This document shows, piece by piece, positions 1-12,167 of a stretch of 64,000 nucleotides of DNA. This DNA is from Chiridota heheva (lineage: Eukaryota; Echinodermata; Holothuroidea; Apodida; Chiridotidae): contig JAIGNY010000080.1 in NCBI GenBank assembly GCA_020152595.1, forward strand, positions 58,501-122,500. Reading direction: 5' to 3'. A model generated the notes under the pieces. It had not been told where the DNA came from. It did not search any database and saw only the letters and a list, made by a program, of their open reading frames with translations. The stretch's first letter is position 1. Each line of letters begins with the position of its first letter. Position numbers and translations under genes: made by a program.

Positions 1-261
1 GGAAGCAGCAAGACTTTTCTCTGGGATGAATGACTCGTCTAAATGCTCATGCAAGCTGAACTGTCGGTAGCGACCGGCAACGATTCGGTTGTGCACTTCG
101 ATATGATTCGTGTTTTTTGGTGGTGAGGTTTGATTATTCGGTGGAATTTTGCCAAGATCAAGAATGAAACATAAATAATCATCAGAATGAGGAGAAGCCT
201 CGCAAGGTGGTGAACCTATTGAAAGACAAAAAATAAATAATAATAACTTGATATACATCAT
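1..261 (-). CDS. Partial secreted protein, N-terminal part, unrecognised
   Basis: An open frame of 87 codons starts at tandem ATGs (positions 261-256, minus strand) and leaves the window at its left edge without a stop. The first residues form a textbook signal peptide: MMYIK, then a hydrophobic core LLLFIFCLSI, then GSPPCEA as a likely cleavage region. The mature part that follows is polar and has an N-glycosylation sequon (NQT), a Cys, and a stretch around EVHNRIVAGRYRQF. The frame also stays open upstream to about position 437, where a TGA closes it. An alternative model is an internal exon beginning at 216, because the minus strand there reads as a polypyrimidine tract ending in AATAG. 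In that case the hydrophobic stretch would be intron. I do not recognise the family. The remainder of the gene lies outside the window. Confidence 0.5.
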   Translation of the reverse strand, partial: MMYIKLLLFIFCLSIGSPPCEASPHSDDYLCFILDLGKIPPNNQTSPPKNTNHIEVHNRIVAGRYRQFSLHEHLDESFIPEKSLAAS

Positions 262-560
262 GCGCGAGTATGAAGTGTTACTTCTTGGACTACGGGCGGC
301 GTCAACAGGGACGTAGTACATTATGCTGTAAGAGACAGTGACCCCGTCCCTGTCGGGGAGTGTATGGGGAGTGAGTGAGGAATGTTTGATTAAAGTAAAC
401 AAAAAGCCGCCATTTTGCCCCATTATGCAGCGATTATGTCACACTTAAAAGCATGTTTGTTTGTTTTTCGTAAAAGTAATGCAATTTAAAAAAAAAGGGG
501 TGTTTAGAGGAGTCAGTAGGGTGTTTAAGAGGAGGGCTCAGCCTCTTGATCAAATTTATG
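262..560. other. Flank of the left-edge ORF, no further gene seen
   Basis: This would be the 5' flank or 5' UTR of the left-edge minus-strand ORF. I see no clear TATA box or exon here. Confidence 0.3.
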
Positions 561-720
561 GGGGCACTACAGCAGGCCCGTAGTCCGGAATTTGGAAGGT
601 GGTTCGTTTTTCGTATGAAAGAGCAACAAAGTTTGAAATTGTAGGTGCTAATTATTCTTTTAGATTTCAAAAGGGCACTTTGTCAACAAAAGGGGGTTCC
701 GTTGGGTCAGACGAACCCCT
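560..720 (+). repeat. Dispersed repeat C, copy 1
   Basis: The stretch runs from GGCCCGTAGTCCGGAATTTGG through TTCAAAAGGGCACTTTGTCAAC to a GGGTCAGACGAACCCC end. The same string of landmarks recurs at 2350-2625, so this is a dispersed, probably non-autonomous mobile sequence. No coding content is visible. Confidence 0.6.
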
Positions 721-799
721 TGGATACGGGCATACACAGGGGCGCTGGTATGGTATGCGCCTCTATTTGTTTCTGGACTCTGGAGGTTGTAAAGGATAA

Positions 800-2230
800 C
801 AAGGAAGAAAGAATGACTTACCTGCACCCGCAAGACTTTCTTGTATATTTTGGTTTGTATTAATATGTCCATCATTGAAGATTAGTCCAATACAAATTTG
901 AGTTTGCTAACTTGACCTTGGTTTAATTACTTTTCAATTTTTTCATGGGAGTCTGCGATTTTAACAGTCTGTAACCATTTAGCTTAAAACCTAATCTAGT
1001 TATGCCTATGGTCTAAGTGACATACTCACGCAAATGCAAAAGTTAGACAAACCACATCAGCATTTACGGAAGGGTAGTTACCAAATCATGTGTAACAGGA
1101 ACAAATTCTTATGTAATATCTAGTAGGGTCATCGCTCTTTTTTTTTTTTATCATTGGGGTCAGTGGGAAGTATAGCGGACCTTCTTTTCTACTTGTTTTA
1201 TTGGTTAGTGTCAAAAATAGTGACCGTCGGAATTGACCTCCCTTAAATACTGTCAATTAGATATTAAACGAAAATGTAAACCTTAAAAATCAAACAAGAT
1301 TTTTCAGTGTCCATGTATTCGTTCTTCATTTCAAGTCGACAATCTTCAAATGATTTTTCGCGGAAAGGGGAGGCAATATTGAGATCATTCGACATATAGC
1401 ACTCGTATTTTAACCATCCGTTTCAATATGTTTAACTGTGCATTTGTTCCATTTTGTCGAAACTTGTATAGATTGTTGTATTCTTTTCACCAATTTGGTG
1501 GGTTAAGGAGAACTTGTGCAGAGGCGGGGTGGTTTTCGGGGTGGGGGAGGGAGAAGGCGCAATGCACGGTCCACCAAAACCTTCCCTTGAATCAGCCTTA
1601 GCTGTTTTAACTCAAAACAGTGAATACCTGACATGTTGGGGGAAATTTGAGACTGGAGAAATTTTGAGACTCGCTGATTATTCGGTACGGTAAACGGTCA
1701 GTAAAAAAAAAGGGGGAATTGTTTTCTTTAAATGGGATGCTAACTTGAGGCTGTCGGTTAATCTTATGTTCCACCTCACCCCCAGTCAATTTGGTCTACT
1801 ATACATGAAGGTAATACTCACGCGCATTGTTCCTAACAACTTTTTCACCACCAACTGCAGCTGATTAGTTGGGTAACAAAGAGAAAAGATTTCAGTAATC
1901 AAAAGTGCTCAAATGTCCGTTTGTTCAAATTGCGAATCTATAAGTGTAAATGCAAACTTCAGACAAATCACACCTCAAACATTAACGGAAGTGCATGTAG
2001 TTGCAAGTGCTTGTAGATTTCGATGTTCAGCTAGAGGCCAGGTCAAATCTCTTTTATCATTAGGCTGTTTGGGTCAACTGGCCAAATGCAGAAATAATCT
2101 ATCTCTTTTGGATTGATAATTGTGTCACAACTAATTGATGAAATCGATCTCTTATAATTTCTAGTTAAAATGTTGGCCTATTAGCATATAAACCCGTGCA
2201 AACTCCAAAAATATTAAGTATGTTCCTACG
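800..2230. other. Intergenic, nothing recognised
   Basis: This is AT-rich DNA with short open frames only and no conserved motif. A GGGGTGG-rich patch lies near 1525-1555. Confidence 0.4.
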
Positions 2231-2349
2231 CCTCAAAATACCCCTAAAATATATGATTTAGGCGGCCTGGTAAAATGACCCTCATTCTCGAACGAGCTAT
2301 ATTCGTTACTTTGTCCCTCATGTCCCTGCACGTACATGAGTAAGTGACC

Positions 2350-2625
2350 CAGGCCCGTACCCAGGAATTTTAAAGGAAGGGGGGAGGGGGTCGTTTTTCG
2401 CATGAAAGGGCAAACAATCTTGAAATTCCAGGTGCTTATTATTTTTTCAAATTTCAAAAGGGCACTTTCTCAACAAAAGGGGTTTCAGGAATTTGAAAAG
2501 GGGTTTGTTTTTTGTAAAAAATGGCAACAACCCTTGAAATTCCGGGTGCTTATCATATTTTTAGATTTTAAAAGGGCACTTTCTTAACAAAAGAGGGTTG
2601 TTCGCTCGGACGAGCCCCACTGACG
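2350..2625 (+). repeat. Dispersed repeat C, copy 2 with internal duplication
   Basis: This carries the same landmarks as the copy at 560-720. Here the segment from the TTGAAATTCC motif through TTTCAAAAGGGCACTTTCTCAAC is present twice in tandem (about 2400-2480 and 2510-2600). It ends near GGACGAGCCCC, matching the end of copy 1. Confidence 0.6.
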
Positions 2626-2639
2626 CATGTGGCCTGTTT

Positions 2640-3842
2640 ACACAGCTGATTCGGTCTCAGTGACAGGTTTCATATTAGGGTGGGAGGCAAGACCGATGTT
2701 GTCATTTGCCAATCGAACATGTTGGACAAAGACAAAATAAGGCCTATTTAAAAACCATTGCTTGAAAATTATTGGCATGCCCCCGATATCGGGGTCCTGT
2801 GTAGGGGTAGGGGTGACCCTTATGTAATTTTCGTTAATCTATTTTTGTTTCCAACAGTAACTTAAGATTGCTTCCATTTCAAGTGTTCCTTAAGCATTGG
2901 TCTTAAACAAAGCTGTAAGAATTGGAAAGTATTTTGATTCGTCTTTCTGCTCATCCCATTCTATTCAAAAATATGTTTTCTCTTTTGCGAGAAATAATAC
3001 AAACATGGTTAGATCTGGCCATGGACCTTTAAAAGTATAGTGAGAGGCATACGAGGCAACATGAGCTTAATTCTTTTAAAAACATGCAGAAAGCAAGAAC
3101 AACAAAAAAAGATCAAAATGGGTTAAAAATGGCTTTTGGAAGATTTTTGTGCAAATATGCAAAATGTTGTGTTACTCTTGTGAGGTATGGACGGAACATG
3201 GTCGCTATTCTTTTATGTACATCCATTTCTTTTCAACTCTCTGTCATTTCTCGTTACAAAAAAAGAGATAATTCTAATGAAGAGGATTTGATCTATACCA
3301 TATAATCAAAGACAATACACTTAGAAGTTGGTGCTCTATTCGGTACGTGGTTGAACATTGTGTATCTGCCCATAGAACTTCAAGCAAACTATGCCATAGA
3401 CAGTTCAGTCAGACTAGAGACAATGCACTTCCTTGCACATAGGCATACACCACACACATTATATACAAATGGTAATTCGGCATAAATTATATCAATTGAC
3501 TTACTTTGCGTCCAATGGGTATCATCATTTCAAACAGAGTGCCATAAAGAAATATTTCGAGGAAAATAGAAGAAAAAAAAAGGCTTCTAGATTGTAACAA
3601 ATTATCATTGAGTCTTCTGTTTGATCTCAAGCGCTGTTGTTGTAGTAATAATAGCACGAATAACATTAACGTAGAAACGGAAACAAAACCAAATATCTCA
3701 GTCGTAGTTATAAAAAATTCACAATCGAGTTGAGAAGGCCGGATTTCTCACATAAGATAGAAATAAAGGGCGTATTGAACCGTATCATGTCATTCAATTG
3801 TTTGTTTTCCGAGGTCGGCTTTATATAAAGTTGTATTAAAGT
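2640..3842. other. Intergenic, nothing recognised
   Basis: AT-rich sequence with no supported exon, RNA gene or repeat. Short open frames near 3084-3305 look like chance. Confidence 0.4.
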
Positions 3843-3853
3843 AAATACCCGTT

Positions 3854-4116
3854 AAATCTACCTACTGTGGTGTAGCGGTTATAATACATGTCTACAGACC
3901 ACGAGGTCCTGGGTTCAAGCCTGGGTTGGGTAGGCACGCCAGTGCACCACAACTGGTTATCAAAGGCCGTGGACATTGACTTGGTTGTCGATGTTATGTA
4001 TGTCCGTACGTCGTACCTGTGTTCTCGTCCGGGTCGTATTAAGCGTTTCGGGATAGCATTGTTACTATCATAACCGATTACGTCGTTGTAATTGTGTGTT
4101 CACTCGTCGTCGTCGC
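3854..4116 (+). mobile_element. tRNA-derived SINE with 11-bp target-site duplication
   Basis: The head resembles a tRNA: an A-box-like TGGTGTAGCGGTTA is followed about 40 bp later by a B-box-like GGTTCAAGCCT. The body continues through TATCAAAGGCCGTGG and ends in CGTCGTCGTCGC. Identical 11-bp direct repeats AAATACCCGTT flank it at 3843-3853 and 4117-4127, the expected target-site duplication. A second copy of the family lies reversed at 29232-29506. Confidence 0.85.
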
Positions 4117-4252
4117 AAATACCCGTTTGATAGTGTTTCACTGAAGAATGGAACAATACTATGAACTTATTGCAAACATTTAGCCATGAGCTGCTATCTG
4201 GCTATATAACATAATGTTCCTTGACAACATGGGAGATGTGGGTACCTGCTCC

Positions 4253-4800
4253 ACTGGCGTAGAAACCGGGAAGGAGACGGGATAAGGGCAGGGGGCCAAT
4301 TCCCCAAATAATTTGATTTGGGGAGTCAAGAATCATGTTGGGAAATTTCCTTCATTTTCGTTATATCTGCTTCAATTTTCGAGAAATTTCCTTCATTTTC
4401 GGAAAAGTTTCTTTCAAGTTTCGAAAATGTTTTTTCAATTTTGTGGAAATGTTGCCAATTTCCCAACAAAATTTCAATAATTTTACGAAATTGTCTTCCT
4501 ACCCTTTACAAATAGTTTTTGAATATAAGAGGCTCGTATAGACCTTTTTAAACCGAGTTTAGCAAAACGTGATTTCTTCCCAAACCGTGCGTGAATTTTG
4601 CCGACAACTAAGATTCCCCCACTATTTGATCTGTCAACAAGAATCCCCCAGTATCCGAATGATCCATTATGGTCACGTGAATCTTGGCCATGTGACATTA
4701 CCTAAATTAGTTTTCCAGAAATTGCCGATACATTTTAATAGTTTGTAGGGACAAAACTCAAATCTGGTCGCCCCCCCCCCCCCACTATGTGAAATATTTC
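4253..4800 (+). repeat. Degenerate AAATTTCC-word repeat, copy 1
   Basis: The segment repeats variants of GGAAATTTCCTTCATTTTCG several times, then AATATAAGAGGCTCGTATA, then a block reading GGGACAAAACTCAAATCTGG followed by a run of C. The same order recurs at 4900-5215, and a reversed relative lies at 45380-45790. Confidence 0.5.
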
Positions 4801-4899
4801 CCTACAGTTCTACGCTGCGTGCTGCATAGGCTTACATTGATGGTCTAGCTTTTCGTATCTTTTTTTTTTTGAGGGAGGGGGTGGAGGTGGGGGATGGGA

Positions 4900-5215
4900 A
4901 GTAATAATGAAGGTCTAATGACTTCATTTTGAAGAGTCACATCTTTTCTTTCTTTTCTTATTTTAACTTAGGGATAATTTCGGGAATTTCCCTGCATTTT
5001 CGTAATATCTGCTTCAATTTTTGGAAAATCCTCTCAAATTTCCAAAAATTTCTTCCTACCTTTTCCTTTTACACACACTTTTTATTTTATTTTATATAAG
5101 AGGCTCGTATACCTGTATACATTTTGATAGATTTTGGGGACAAAATTCAAATCTGATTTCCCCCCCCCTCCCCTCCCACCCCCACCCTCTTCCTCTCCTC
5201 TATTGTGATGCGTGA
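4900..5215 (+). repeat. Degenerate AAATTTCC-word repeat, copy 2
   Basis: It has the same ordered landmarks as the preceding copy: GGGAATTTCCCTGCATTTTCG, TATAAGAGGCTCGTATA, GGGGACAAAATTCAAATCTG and a C-rich run. Confidence 0.5.
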
Positions 5216-5300
5216 ATTTTCGGTGACCTTGTGATGTTCTTTTTTCGCAACAGTACAGAACATCACTGATGAAAGGGCGCGAATCTTTTATTGAAAGAAT
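5202..5300 (+). repeat. Short direct repeat, copy 1
   Basis: TGATGCGTGAATTTTCGGTG opens a roughly 100-bp block that is repeated in direct orientation at about 5900-6000. Both blocks contain an AGAACATCACTGA- or AGAACATTGCTGA-like segment and a GGGCG-GAA segment in the same order. Confidence 0.55.
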
Positions 5301-5569
5301 CCAAAGAGCCACAATAACACATAGTAAAAGTAAATGAAGTAAACGTCCCAAACATATTTTGCCGCCGGGTATATGGTAAAAATTAGAGGCGTAGAAAGCG
5401 GAGTAGGAGGGGGGGGGGGTTGCTTCTGAGCGGATTTCACCTTTTCCCGATCACGGTTGTATGCTTTGTTTGCAAATCAAATGATTTTAAATCTTCCAGG
5501 GGTTTAACTCGAGCTTCCTTTACAGTTCTGGCAAAATGCATTAGATCTATAACACACGGTGCCAGCCCA

Positions 5570-8210
5570 TCGTCTGGTCTGAAAGTCCAATAGTCCAAAG
5601 GTTCAATTTGTCTGACAGAAAAGGCGCAATAGTCTGAAGGTTCAATTGTCCGACAGAAAAGGCCCAGTAGTCCGAAGTCCCGGTACTCCAATTATTCGAT
5701 AGTCTGAAGGTTCAATAGTACGAATGCCCAATAGTCTGACATGCCAATATTGTGCCAGACATCTACGACATTGCTACTCGCAGGGAACTCATTCAATATT
5801 TCTTAAATAGTGTACACGCTTAAATCATTTCCGAAATAACCTCCGTACGTACGTACAGTGCACCTATAATGTTATACTGTATGTATGTAGTGTGGGAGCA
5901 GTGATGCGTGAATTTTCGGTGGCCTTGAGATGTTCGATTTTCAATATGTGGAAAATCATCAGAACATTGCTGAGATAAGGGCGTGAAGCTTTCATTAAGT
6001 TCGATAGTTCGAAGTATGGAACGCCAAAAGGACCACCAAATATGTTCGCAAAAAATATGTTCGAAAACTCCAAGTTTGCAAAATCTATGTTCGGAAATCA
6101 TTATGTTCGTAAGATATACGTTCGGTAATCAAATATGCTCGGTTTGCAACATCTTCTCGAAAAAGGTGTTCGCAATTTGCAAGTTCGCAAAACATTCGCT
6201 CGCAATCACTACCTTCGCTACAGTCTGACAGTTATGCTCGCAGTTTGCAAACATATTTCGTGAGCCTTTTGGCGTAAGCTCGGTTAAAAAACCTTCGTCG
6301 CAAAGTATTTCGCAAAGTGAGTTTGTAAACAATGGCGTATGCATATGTATGAGTTACTTGTTCCGAGGGCGTGGCCTTCATGGGTTGTTCTCCTTTTAAA
6401 GGACATGTTGCTGGGGGTCTGTTCTATATCATGTGATTGTAGAAACATACCGTTTATAGGTAAGTTAGGCAAGTGCAAATTTCCCTTATGGAAAGTTTGT
6501 GGTACACCAACAACTCCCCCTCCCCTCCCCCTTTCCCCCCCCCCCTTTCATTCAAAGTCTAGTTACGCCCCTGTCACAAGGGATCAGTATTTAAGCACCC
6601 CAATAAGAAAATCAAGGGAAATTGGTCCAACGTTGACTGATGACTCCTTTGCCTCCCCCTCACTTTAAGCCTCTTCTCCAGTAGCATAGCAAGAGGCATC
6701 TGGGCCCGAAGCAGCCATTCAAATGGGGCCGTTACTTGGTTTCAGCTTCCGACTCCTCCAGGTGCGTTAGTAGACTGTGAGAGGGGGGAGGGGGATGTAA
6801 GGTGAACCGACGAACTCAATTTAATATATACCGGTGTCCCATTTAAAAGAAATGCCTTTAGCCGAAAATCCTACAGATTTGCCTAAAATTGTTCAAATTT
6901 TCCAATAAGCTGAGGCTTGGTGGGGAGGGGGTAAATTCCCCTGCAACTCCTTTTTTTACGCCACTTCATTAGAACCGTAACATAGCATACGTGTTTTTCG
7001 GGGCGGGGTGTCACACCAATCAGTGGCGGTGGAACTGGGGCTCGGTGGTTTTGGGGCTTGGCCCTCAGTGTGAGTTTGTGTGTGTATGTGGGAGAAGGGG
7101 GAGGGCTTAAGCTTAGCTCCTAAATATGTTTTCTAAAATGTACATAATTTAATATATTTTTGGGTATCACCACATCAAAACAAATTTGCTGGTTAAAGAA
7201 AGTTGACTGCGTTTTCAGACATCATTGTAACCTGAGGAATGCCATAATCGCAGAGCTCCCAGGAGGACTTTCCCCTTGCCGCCACTATTGTTTTGCCCAT
7301 CGACCCACAAGAACCTCCCTATCGACCCACAAGCACCTCCAGGGCTCCACCCCTCCCCCATCCCCTGCCCATATTTTGAACGCTCTGACGCCCTTGTTGA
7401 ATGATTAGTTCAGCGGTTAAATAAGTCCACGTTATATGACAAAAGAGATTCAATAGAAACAAAAATGGCAAAGAAATAGTTCAAAAATCTTGGTTAAGGA
7501 AAAATTTAAGTTTAAAGTTTGGTGTCTTTTGTGTAGATACGACTGAAATTCAGACTTTATCTATTAAATCAGATTGTATTTTTAGTACCTATTTTATATC
7601 TCATTTCATTTTTAACATCCGTAAATAGAGGCTAATTGGTCCAGGTTCCTCATGACATTAAATGGCCAATAACTCCAAGATTATATTGCAGAAACCTAAA
7701 ACACGACCCCGGGATTTCACGTATCATCTGATCATCGAGATAAAAAAAATGCATACGCCATTGTTGCCGAGCACATTTCTCGACGAATTATCTTTTGCGA
7801 GCATACAAATTGCGAATATATATTTTGCAAACATTTAAAATTGCGAACATATATATATTTACCGAACCTAGTTGTTTCCGAACATCAGGACATGTATGTT
7901 TCGAACATTTATGACTCTGAAGATCTGAGCATATTAGTTTTCTGAACTTATATTCTGCGACCACATTGTTTTTGAACATATTTGGTGGTCCTTTTGGCGT
8001 TCCATAGGTTCACCCTAACCCTAACATTCGGACTATTAAACCTTCGAATTGTTGAACCTTCGAAATATTGAACCTTTGGAATATTGAACCTTCTGCTTAA
8101 AACTATTGAACTTTTGGACTATTCAACCTTCAAACTACCGGGCCCTCGGACTATACTAGTGGACCTTTATTTTGGACTATTATATAAGCTTCGAACTATT
8201 GGGCCTGTAA
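5570..8210. mobile_element. Large fold-back element with word-array arms
   Basis: The outer left arm (about 5570-5760) repeats variants of AGTCCGAAGGTTCAATAGT. The inner left arm (about 6030-6250) repeats variants of ATGTTCGCAAA. Between them is GGAACGCCAAAAGGACCACC at about 6018-6037. The right arm carries the same parts as reverse complements in mirrored order: ATGTTCG words at about 7770-7980, GGTGGTCCTTTTGGCGTTCC at about 7982-8001, then CGGACTATT/GAACCTTCGAA words at about 8025-8205. The centre (6300-7770) has no supported gene; it holds G- and C-rich runs and an ACGCCCCTG motif. The block at 5760-5995 looks like an insertion, because it contains the direct repeat seen at 5202-5300. Confidence 0.65.
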
Positions 8211-8407
8211 AACAGTAAACATGTCAATCCTATAACTCATCATAATGAATACTCCTCTTATTTTTCATGTGCGCTTATGTGATCGAGGAATGCATATTAA
8301 GGAAACAAATTGGTGAACAAATGATATGGTATCTTAGACTTATTCTGTGTAAACAGTTAGGAGGTTATACATGTAAAAGATTGTATCATTGTTTTGAAAA
8401 ATGACCG

Positions 8408-8911
8408 GTGTATGTCACAGTTGCACTTATCTATGAAAGTACAACTGCTCCAGTAGTTGCCAAAGTGATTAGCACTAGACCTACAGTGCCATGGTATTCA
8501 GATAATTTAAAAACACAACGTTCACAGTGCAGGAAACTTGAAAGGCTGTATCGGAAATCAGGTTTGGATTCAGATAGGCAAAATCTTCGTTCACTTCGCA
8601 ATTGTTACTCATTTCAGCTTGATTCTGTAAAAAAATGTCACTAAACTACAAAGATACACGACTGTCAGGGTTATAACAAAACACTTTTTGGTGTTGTGAA
8701 CTCACTGTGCAAAAGCAGACATGTGGATTCTTTCCCACCATATGGTAATGCGGAAGAACCTGCTAATGACTTTGGAAATTTCTTTATTTCTAAAATTCAA
8801 AAGATTAAAGACAATATTGACACTATTGAAGTTGACAGTTTTGAACTCTGCAATGAACTCCACTCTGTTGATGTGATTTCGATTCCTTCACACTATTATC
8901 TGCATGTTTAG
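8408..8911 (+). pseudogene. CR1-group LINE fragment (endonuclease-RT linker region)
   Basis: The translation reads RPTVPWYSDNLK, then RKLERLYRKSGLDSDR, then after a frame break at about 8641, LFGVVNSLCKS and ANDFGNFFISKIQKIKDNI. That order (RP-x-x-PW-Y/F, RKLER-x-R, then the N-x-L block and FF-x-x-KI) is typical of the segment between the endonuclease and reverse transcriptase in CR1/L2-type ORF2. It is broken by a stop and frameshift and lacks both flanking domains, so it is a dead fragment. Confidence 0.7.
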
Positions 8912-9037
8912 ATTGTTTGTGAAATTTCCTTTCCATTGATACCAGTCTAATTTTTTTCTCAAAGCAAAAGATGCAAAAACAATGGAAATAAACAAAAAAA
9001 ATAATCACCGCTGTAATTTCTAGCGGAAAAAGGAAAG

Positions 9038-9118
9038 CCACGTGATCCAATGCGGGGATCGAACTCACGCCATCGCGTGCTGTGCGCTGAGATTTGCCAC
9101 TAGACCAAAGTGTCTAAC
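9038..9118 (-). mobile_element. tRNA-like SINE head, degenerate
   Basis: On the minus strand, TGGTCTAGTGGCAA (A box) precedes GAGTTCGATCCCCGC (a near-perfect B box) at tRNA-like spacing. The acceptor stem cannot be closed, so I call a SINE remnant or tRNA pseudogene rather than a functional tRNA. Confidence 0.55.
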
Positions 9119-9169
9119 TCGAAATAAAAATGATTAAAACTTAAGGGAGAGGGGGGGGGGCGGGGGGGG

Positions 9170-9680
9170 TGGTAGCTTGCTTTTTCTGATATCAATTAAA
9201 AGTATATGGCTTAACCTTTTTTGCGATACATTTTGCGTACGGTTGGTGTATTGCGATCAAAACTTACAGTTTTTCAATATTTTGGTCTCAAAAAGGGTAA
9301 AAACCATCAAATTTGGCACAATTTTTGCCAAAAAAGATATCGATGGTAGGGGCAGTCAAAATTCGACCGAAATTGGATACCTTGATGTCTTTGACAGTTG
9401 TTCACGGCTTTTTAAGCAAAAGCTAGGTCTAGAAGTATGGCAAGGAAGCTTTCGAAGAAAAAACGTTATTTTAAATTTTGTGCATTTTTTTATTTCTCTC
9501 TTTTTTATTCCCATTTTTTGCGAAATTCTTCAACACAACTTCCATCAAAAAACGTATATTTTCTGAAAGTACTATTCAAGCTCTTTTAAATGACACCAAG
9601 ATCACTGCTGTGGACCTATTTGACAAAAAGTATGTCTCTATTGAGCGTGACACGCTTGGTCTGGGTATTTAGGAACCTCA
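9170..9680 (+). other. Open frames of uncertain status
   Basis: A 129-codon frame and a downstream 64-codon frame overlap here. The second ends with a plausible polar segment (DTKITAVDLFDKKYVSIERD) before a stop at about 9670. No domain, splice support or codon signature convinces me that either is real. Confidence 0.2.
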
Positions 9681-9689
9681 TGTGGAAAA

Positions 9690-10326
9690 AAAAAGAATAC
9701 GGAAACAAATTCCAACCCGATATTTGTAGAGGCTGTAGGCCTAATTAGAAGGGCAACAGAACTTTTGTCGGAAGTAATAGAATGGAGTGCCCCGGCTAGC
9801 AGTACCAGTACCCTTCGATACCGTGGCTCAGACAGCTGTACCTACCGCACCTACTGCCTGACTGCCTGCAAGTGCGGCCTGATGTAAGTGTTCGAGTCGT
9901 ACGTTAATGAAACCGATATGCATACATATAATGTCTGTGGTGCGCAGTGAAACTGCTGCCAAGTATAATCAGTGACAGATTGCAAGTGTACGCAACACAT
10001 GTTATATTGCATTGTGGTGCGCAAAGTTATGCGCAAAGTGCTGCGCATATTTATATAAAAAAATTGTACGTATATATTTTTTTGTATGCGTATATTTTTT
10101 TGTATTATAATTCTGTTTGTATATATATATATATAAGGCTGTGACAATATTTACATCTCTGTTTAAAGATAAATTAATTTAAACTTACATTGATTTAAAG
10201 TTATATTGATTTAACGATAAAGATTTAAAGACAAATTTAAAGATTAAATGCCTATAGAAGCATTTTTATTATTAGATATTTTAATGTTTATATATAGGTT
10301 CTTATATTTGAAGGTATATTTTCTGT
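9690..10326. other. Intergenic, nothing recognised
   Basis: AT-rich DNA with a short TA run at about 10121-10133. No gene is supported. Confidence 0.4.
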
Positions 10327-10860
10327 TTGTATATTACTTGGATTTTTTTAATTTTTATTTATTATATATCTAATTTGTCGTTTTGTATTACTATATACTT
10401 AAATTACACATTTGTTTCTTTTATTTGTTTCATTTTTAGTTTATATTTTTCTTATTATCTTTTTATTTTTTCATTCTATTTATTGCATATTCAATTTATA
10501 TTTTTGTATAACATCCTTTTTATATTGGTTTCTTTTCAATCATTTCATTTTTAGTTTATGTTTTTATTAATAATTTTTCTTAAATTCTGTTGTATTGAAA
10601 TCTTTTCATTTATTTCATATTCAATCTATGTTATTCTTCTAACATTCTTTTTTTTTATTGGTTTCTTTTTCAATCATTTCATTTTTAATTTATGTTTTTT
10701 ATTAATATTTTTCTAAATTTTTTTGTATTGAATTCTTTTCATTTATTTTATATTCAATCTATATTTTTATTATAACATACTTTTTTTTTTTATTGGTTTT
10801 TTGTTTTGTTTATTTCATTCTTATATTTATGTTTCTTACTCTTTTTTCCCCTTTTTTTAA
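10327..10860 (+). repeat. AT-rich tandem repeat, unit about 130 bp
   Basis: Blocks beginning GGTTTCTTTTTCAATCATTTCATTTTTA and containing TTTCATATTCAATCTAT recur at roughly 10527, 10660 and 10795, with shorter decayed copies upstream. The strand is almost pure T with scattered A. Confidence 0.55.
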
Positions 10861-11960
10861 TTTTTGCCCAAACATCCGCCCATAGGTGTCAGGGTGTTTT
10901 CACGTTGTGCTGAAAGCGTGGGACGGCATATGTTGTTATACCCAAAGAGCTTCCACGCATACCAATCTGCATTTTTAACATAATTGAGCAATTGCTACTT
11001 TTTTGCCCATCAAATGAAAATTTGACTCAAATTTTGTATTTGTTTATTTTGAAGATTAAACTTGAAAGTAAAGAATTATGAAGTATTTGCATTTTCATTG
11101 GCGCTCATATATTTTACGTTCTACTGGTACATGGGAATTTGTACATATGTTTATCATATAGCGTATGAACTTCGGGCTACGCTTGCGAAGAAGTTGATTT
11201 AATCGATGTGCGTGACTTTTTCTTTTGCTTCACGAATTCGATAAAGGTTCACCATTCTTCCAAAAGTACTTATAATTGGAGCGTCGTCTGCTACGATCGA
11301 AGATCGCTACTTAGATATGTAGCTGAGTGTAATCACATGACTGATCACATGACCTTTTTTTCCGTCGTAAAAATCTAAAGCGCAAAACCAACAGGACAGG
11401 GTAGTCGGTACGACGACGTACATTGTCGGTTAACTTGCCGTCGCACGACTCCGCGTCGTGAAATCTAAAGCTCCCTAATGATAAATGTATCTTGTTGACG
11501 CTATTACGAGAATAGACAAAAATTACGTCATTGTTCTAAAAAAAGTTACTTTGCTATGACGTCATAAAAAGACACCCGCTTGAAGATTCTGTCGGCTGCT
11601 TTGCGAGAAGTATCTGTGAAATAATTTCTTATTTTAACCAATTTACAACAACCATTGATGTTTAAAACGTAGGTGCTCATTGAGTTTAAGTCTTTTTAGT
11701 ATGTTCATGCTATTTTTACATAGTACGTTGGACGAATTTGTGAACTTACATTGACAAAAGGCAACAGCCACAAATTGTCGCGAAAAGACTCAATATTCGG
11801 TTGCACTATAGTATTATGTTACGTAATTGTAAACGTTTTCAACAGTGTAATTTTCACAACGACTTATGACTTTGTACAGCCGATGCAAATGGCTACAGTA
11901 CACAGTCATAATGTTATCTAACTATTGTATTGACCTGGCCTACACGCCCCTTTCGGTACT
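10861..11960. other. Intergenic, nothing recognised
   Basis: Mixed-composition DNA without a supported gene. A GACGACGTACATTGTCGG-containing patch near 11415 may be an old repeat. Confidence 0.35.
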
Positions 11961-12167
11961 TGTGTAGTGGTTCTTGTGTAGTAGTTCCGCGACTTTTCTA
12001 GTTCTTTGGGTCTCCCGGTGTACCGGTCCTTGGTATTTTTTTTCGAGCATGACCAAACGCTTCTGCCTTGACTCTCTCTCCTCACCCGATATCAACCTGC
12101 TACCCCCATTGACCATTCCTCAACTCCAGTCCCTAAAATTTAGGCATTCAGGCCACCAACAAACAGG

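Noticed and set aside
8012..8030. CCCTAACCCTAAC, a telomere-like motif
   Set aside because: Only two units inside a fold-back arm; far too short for a telomere or interstitial telomeric array.
9038..9118. A functional tRNA gene on the minus strand
   Set aside because: The A and B boxes are good, but acceptor and T stems do not pair; it fits a SINE head.
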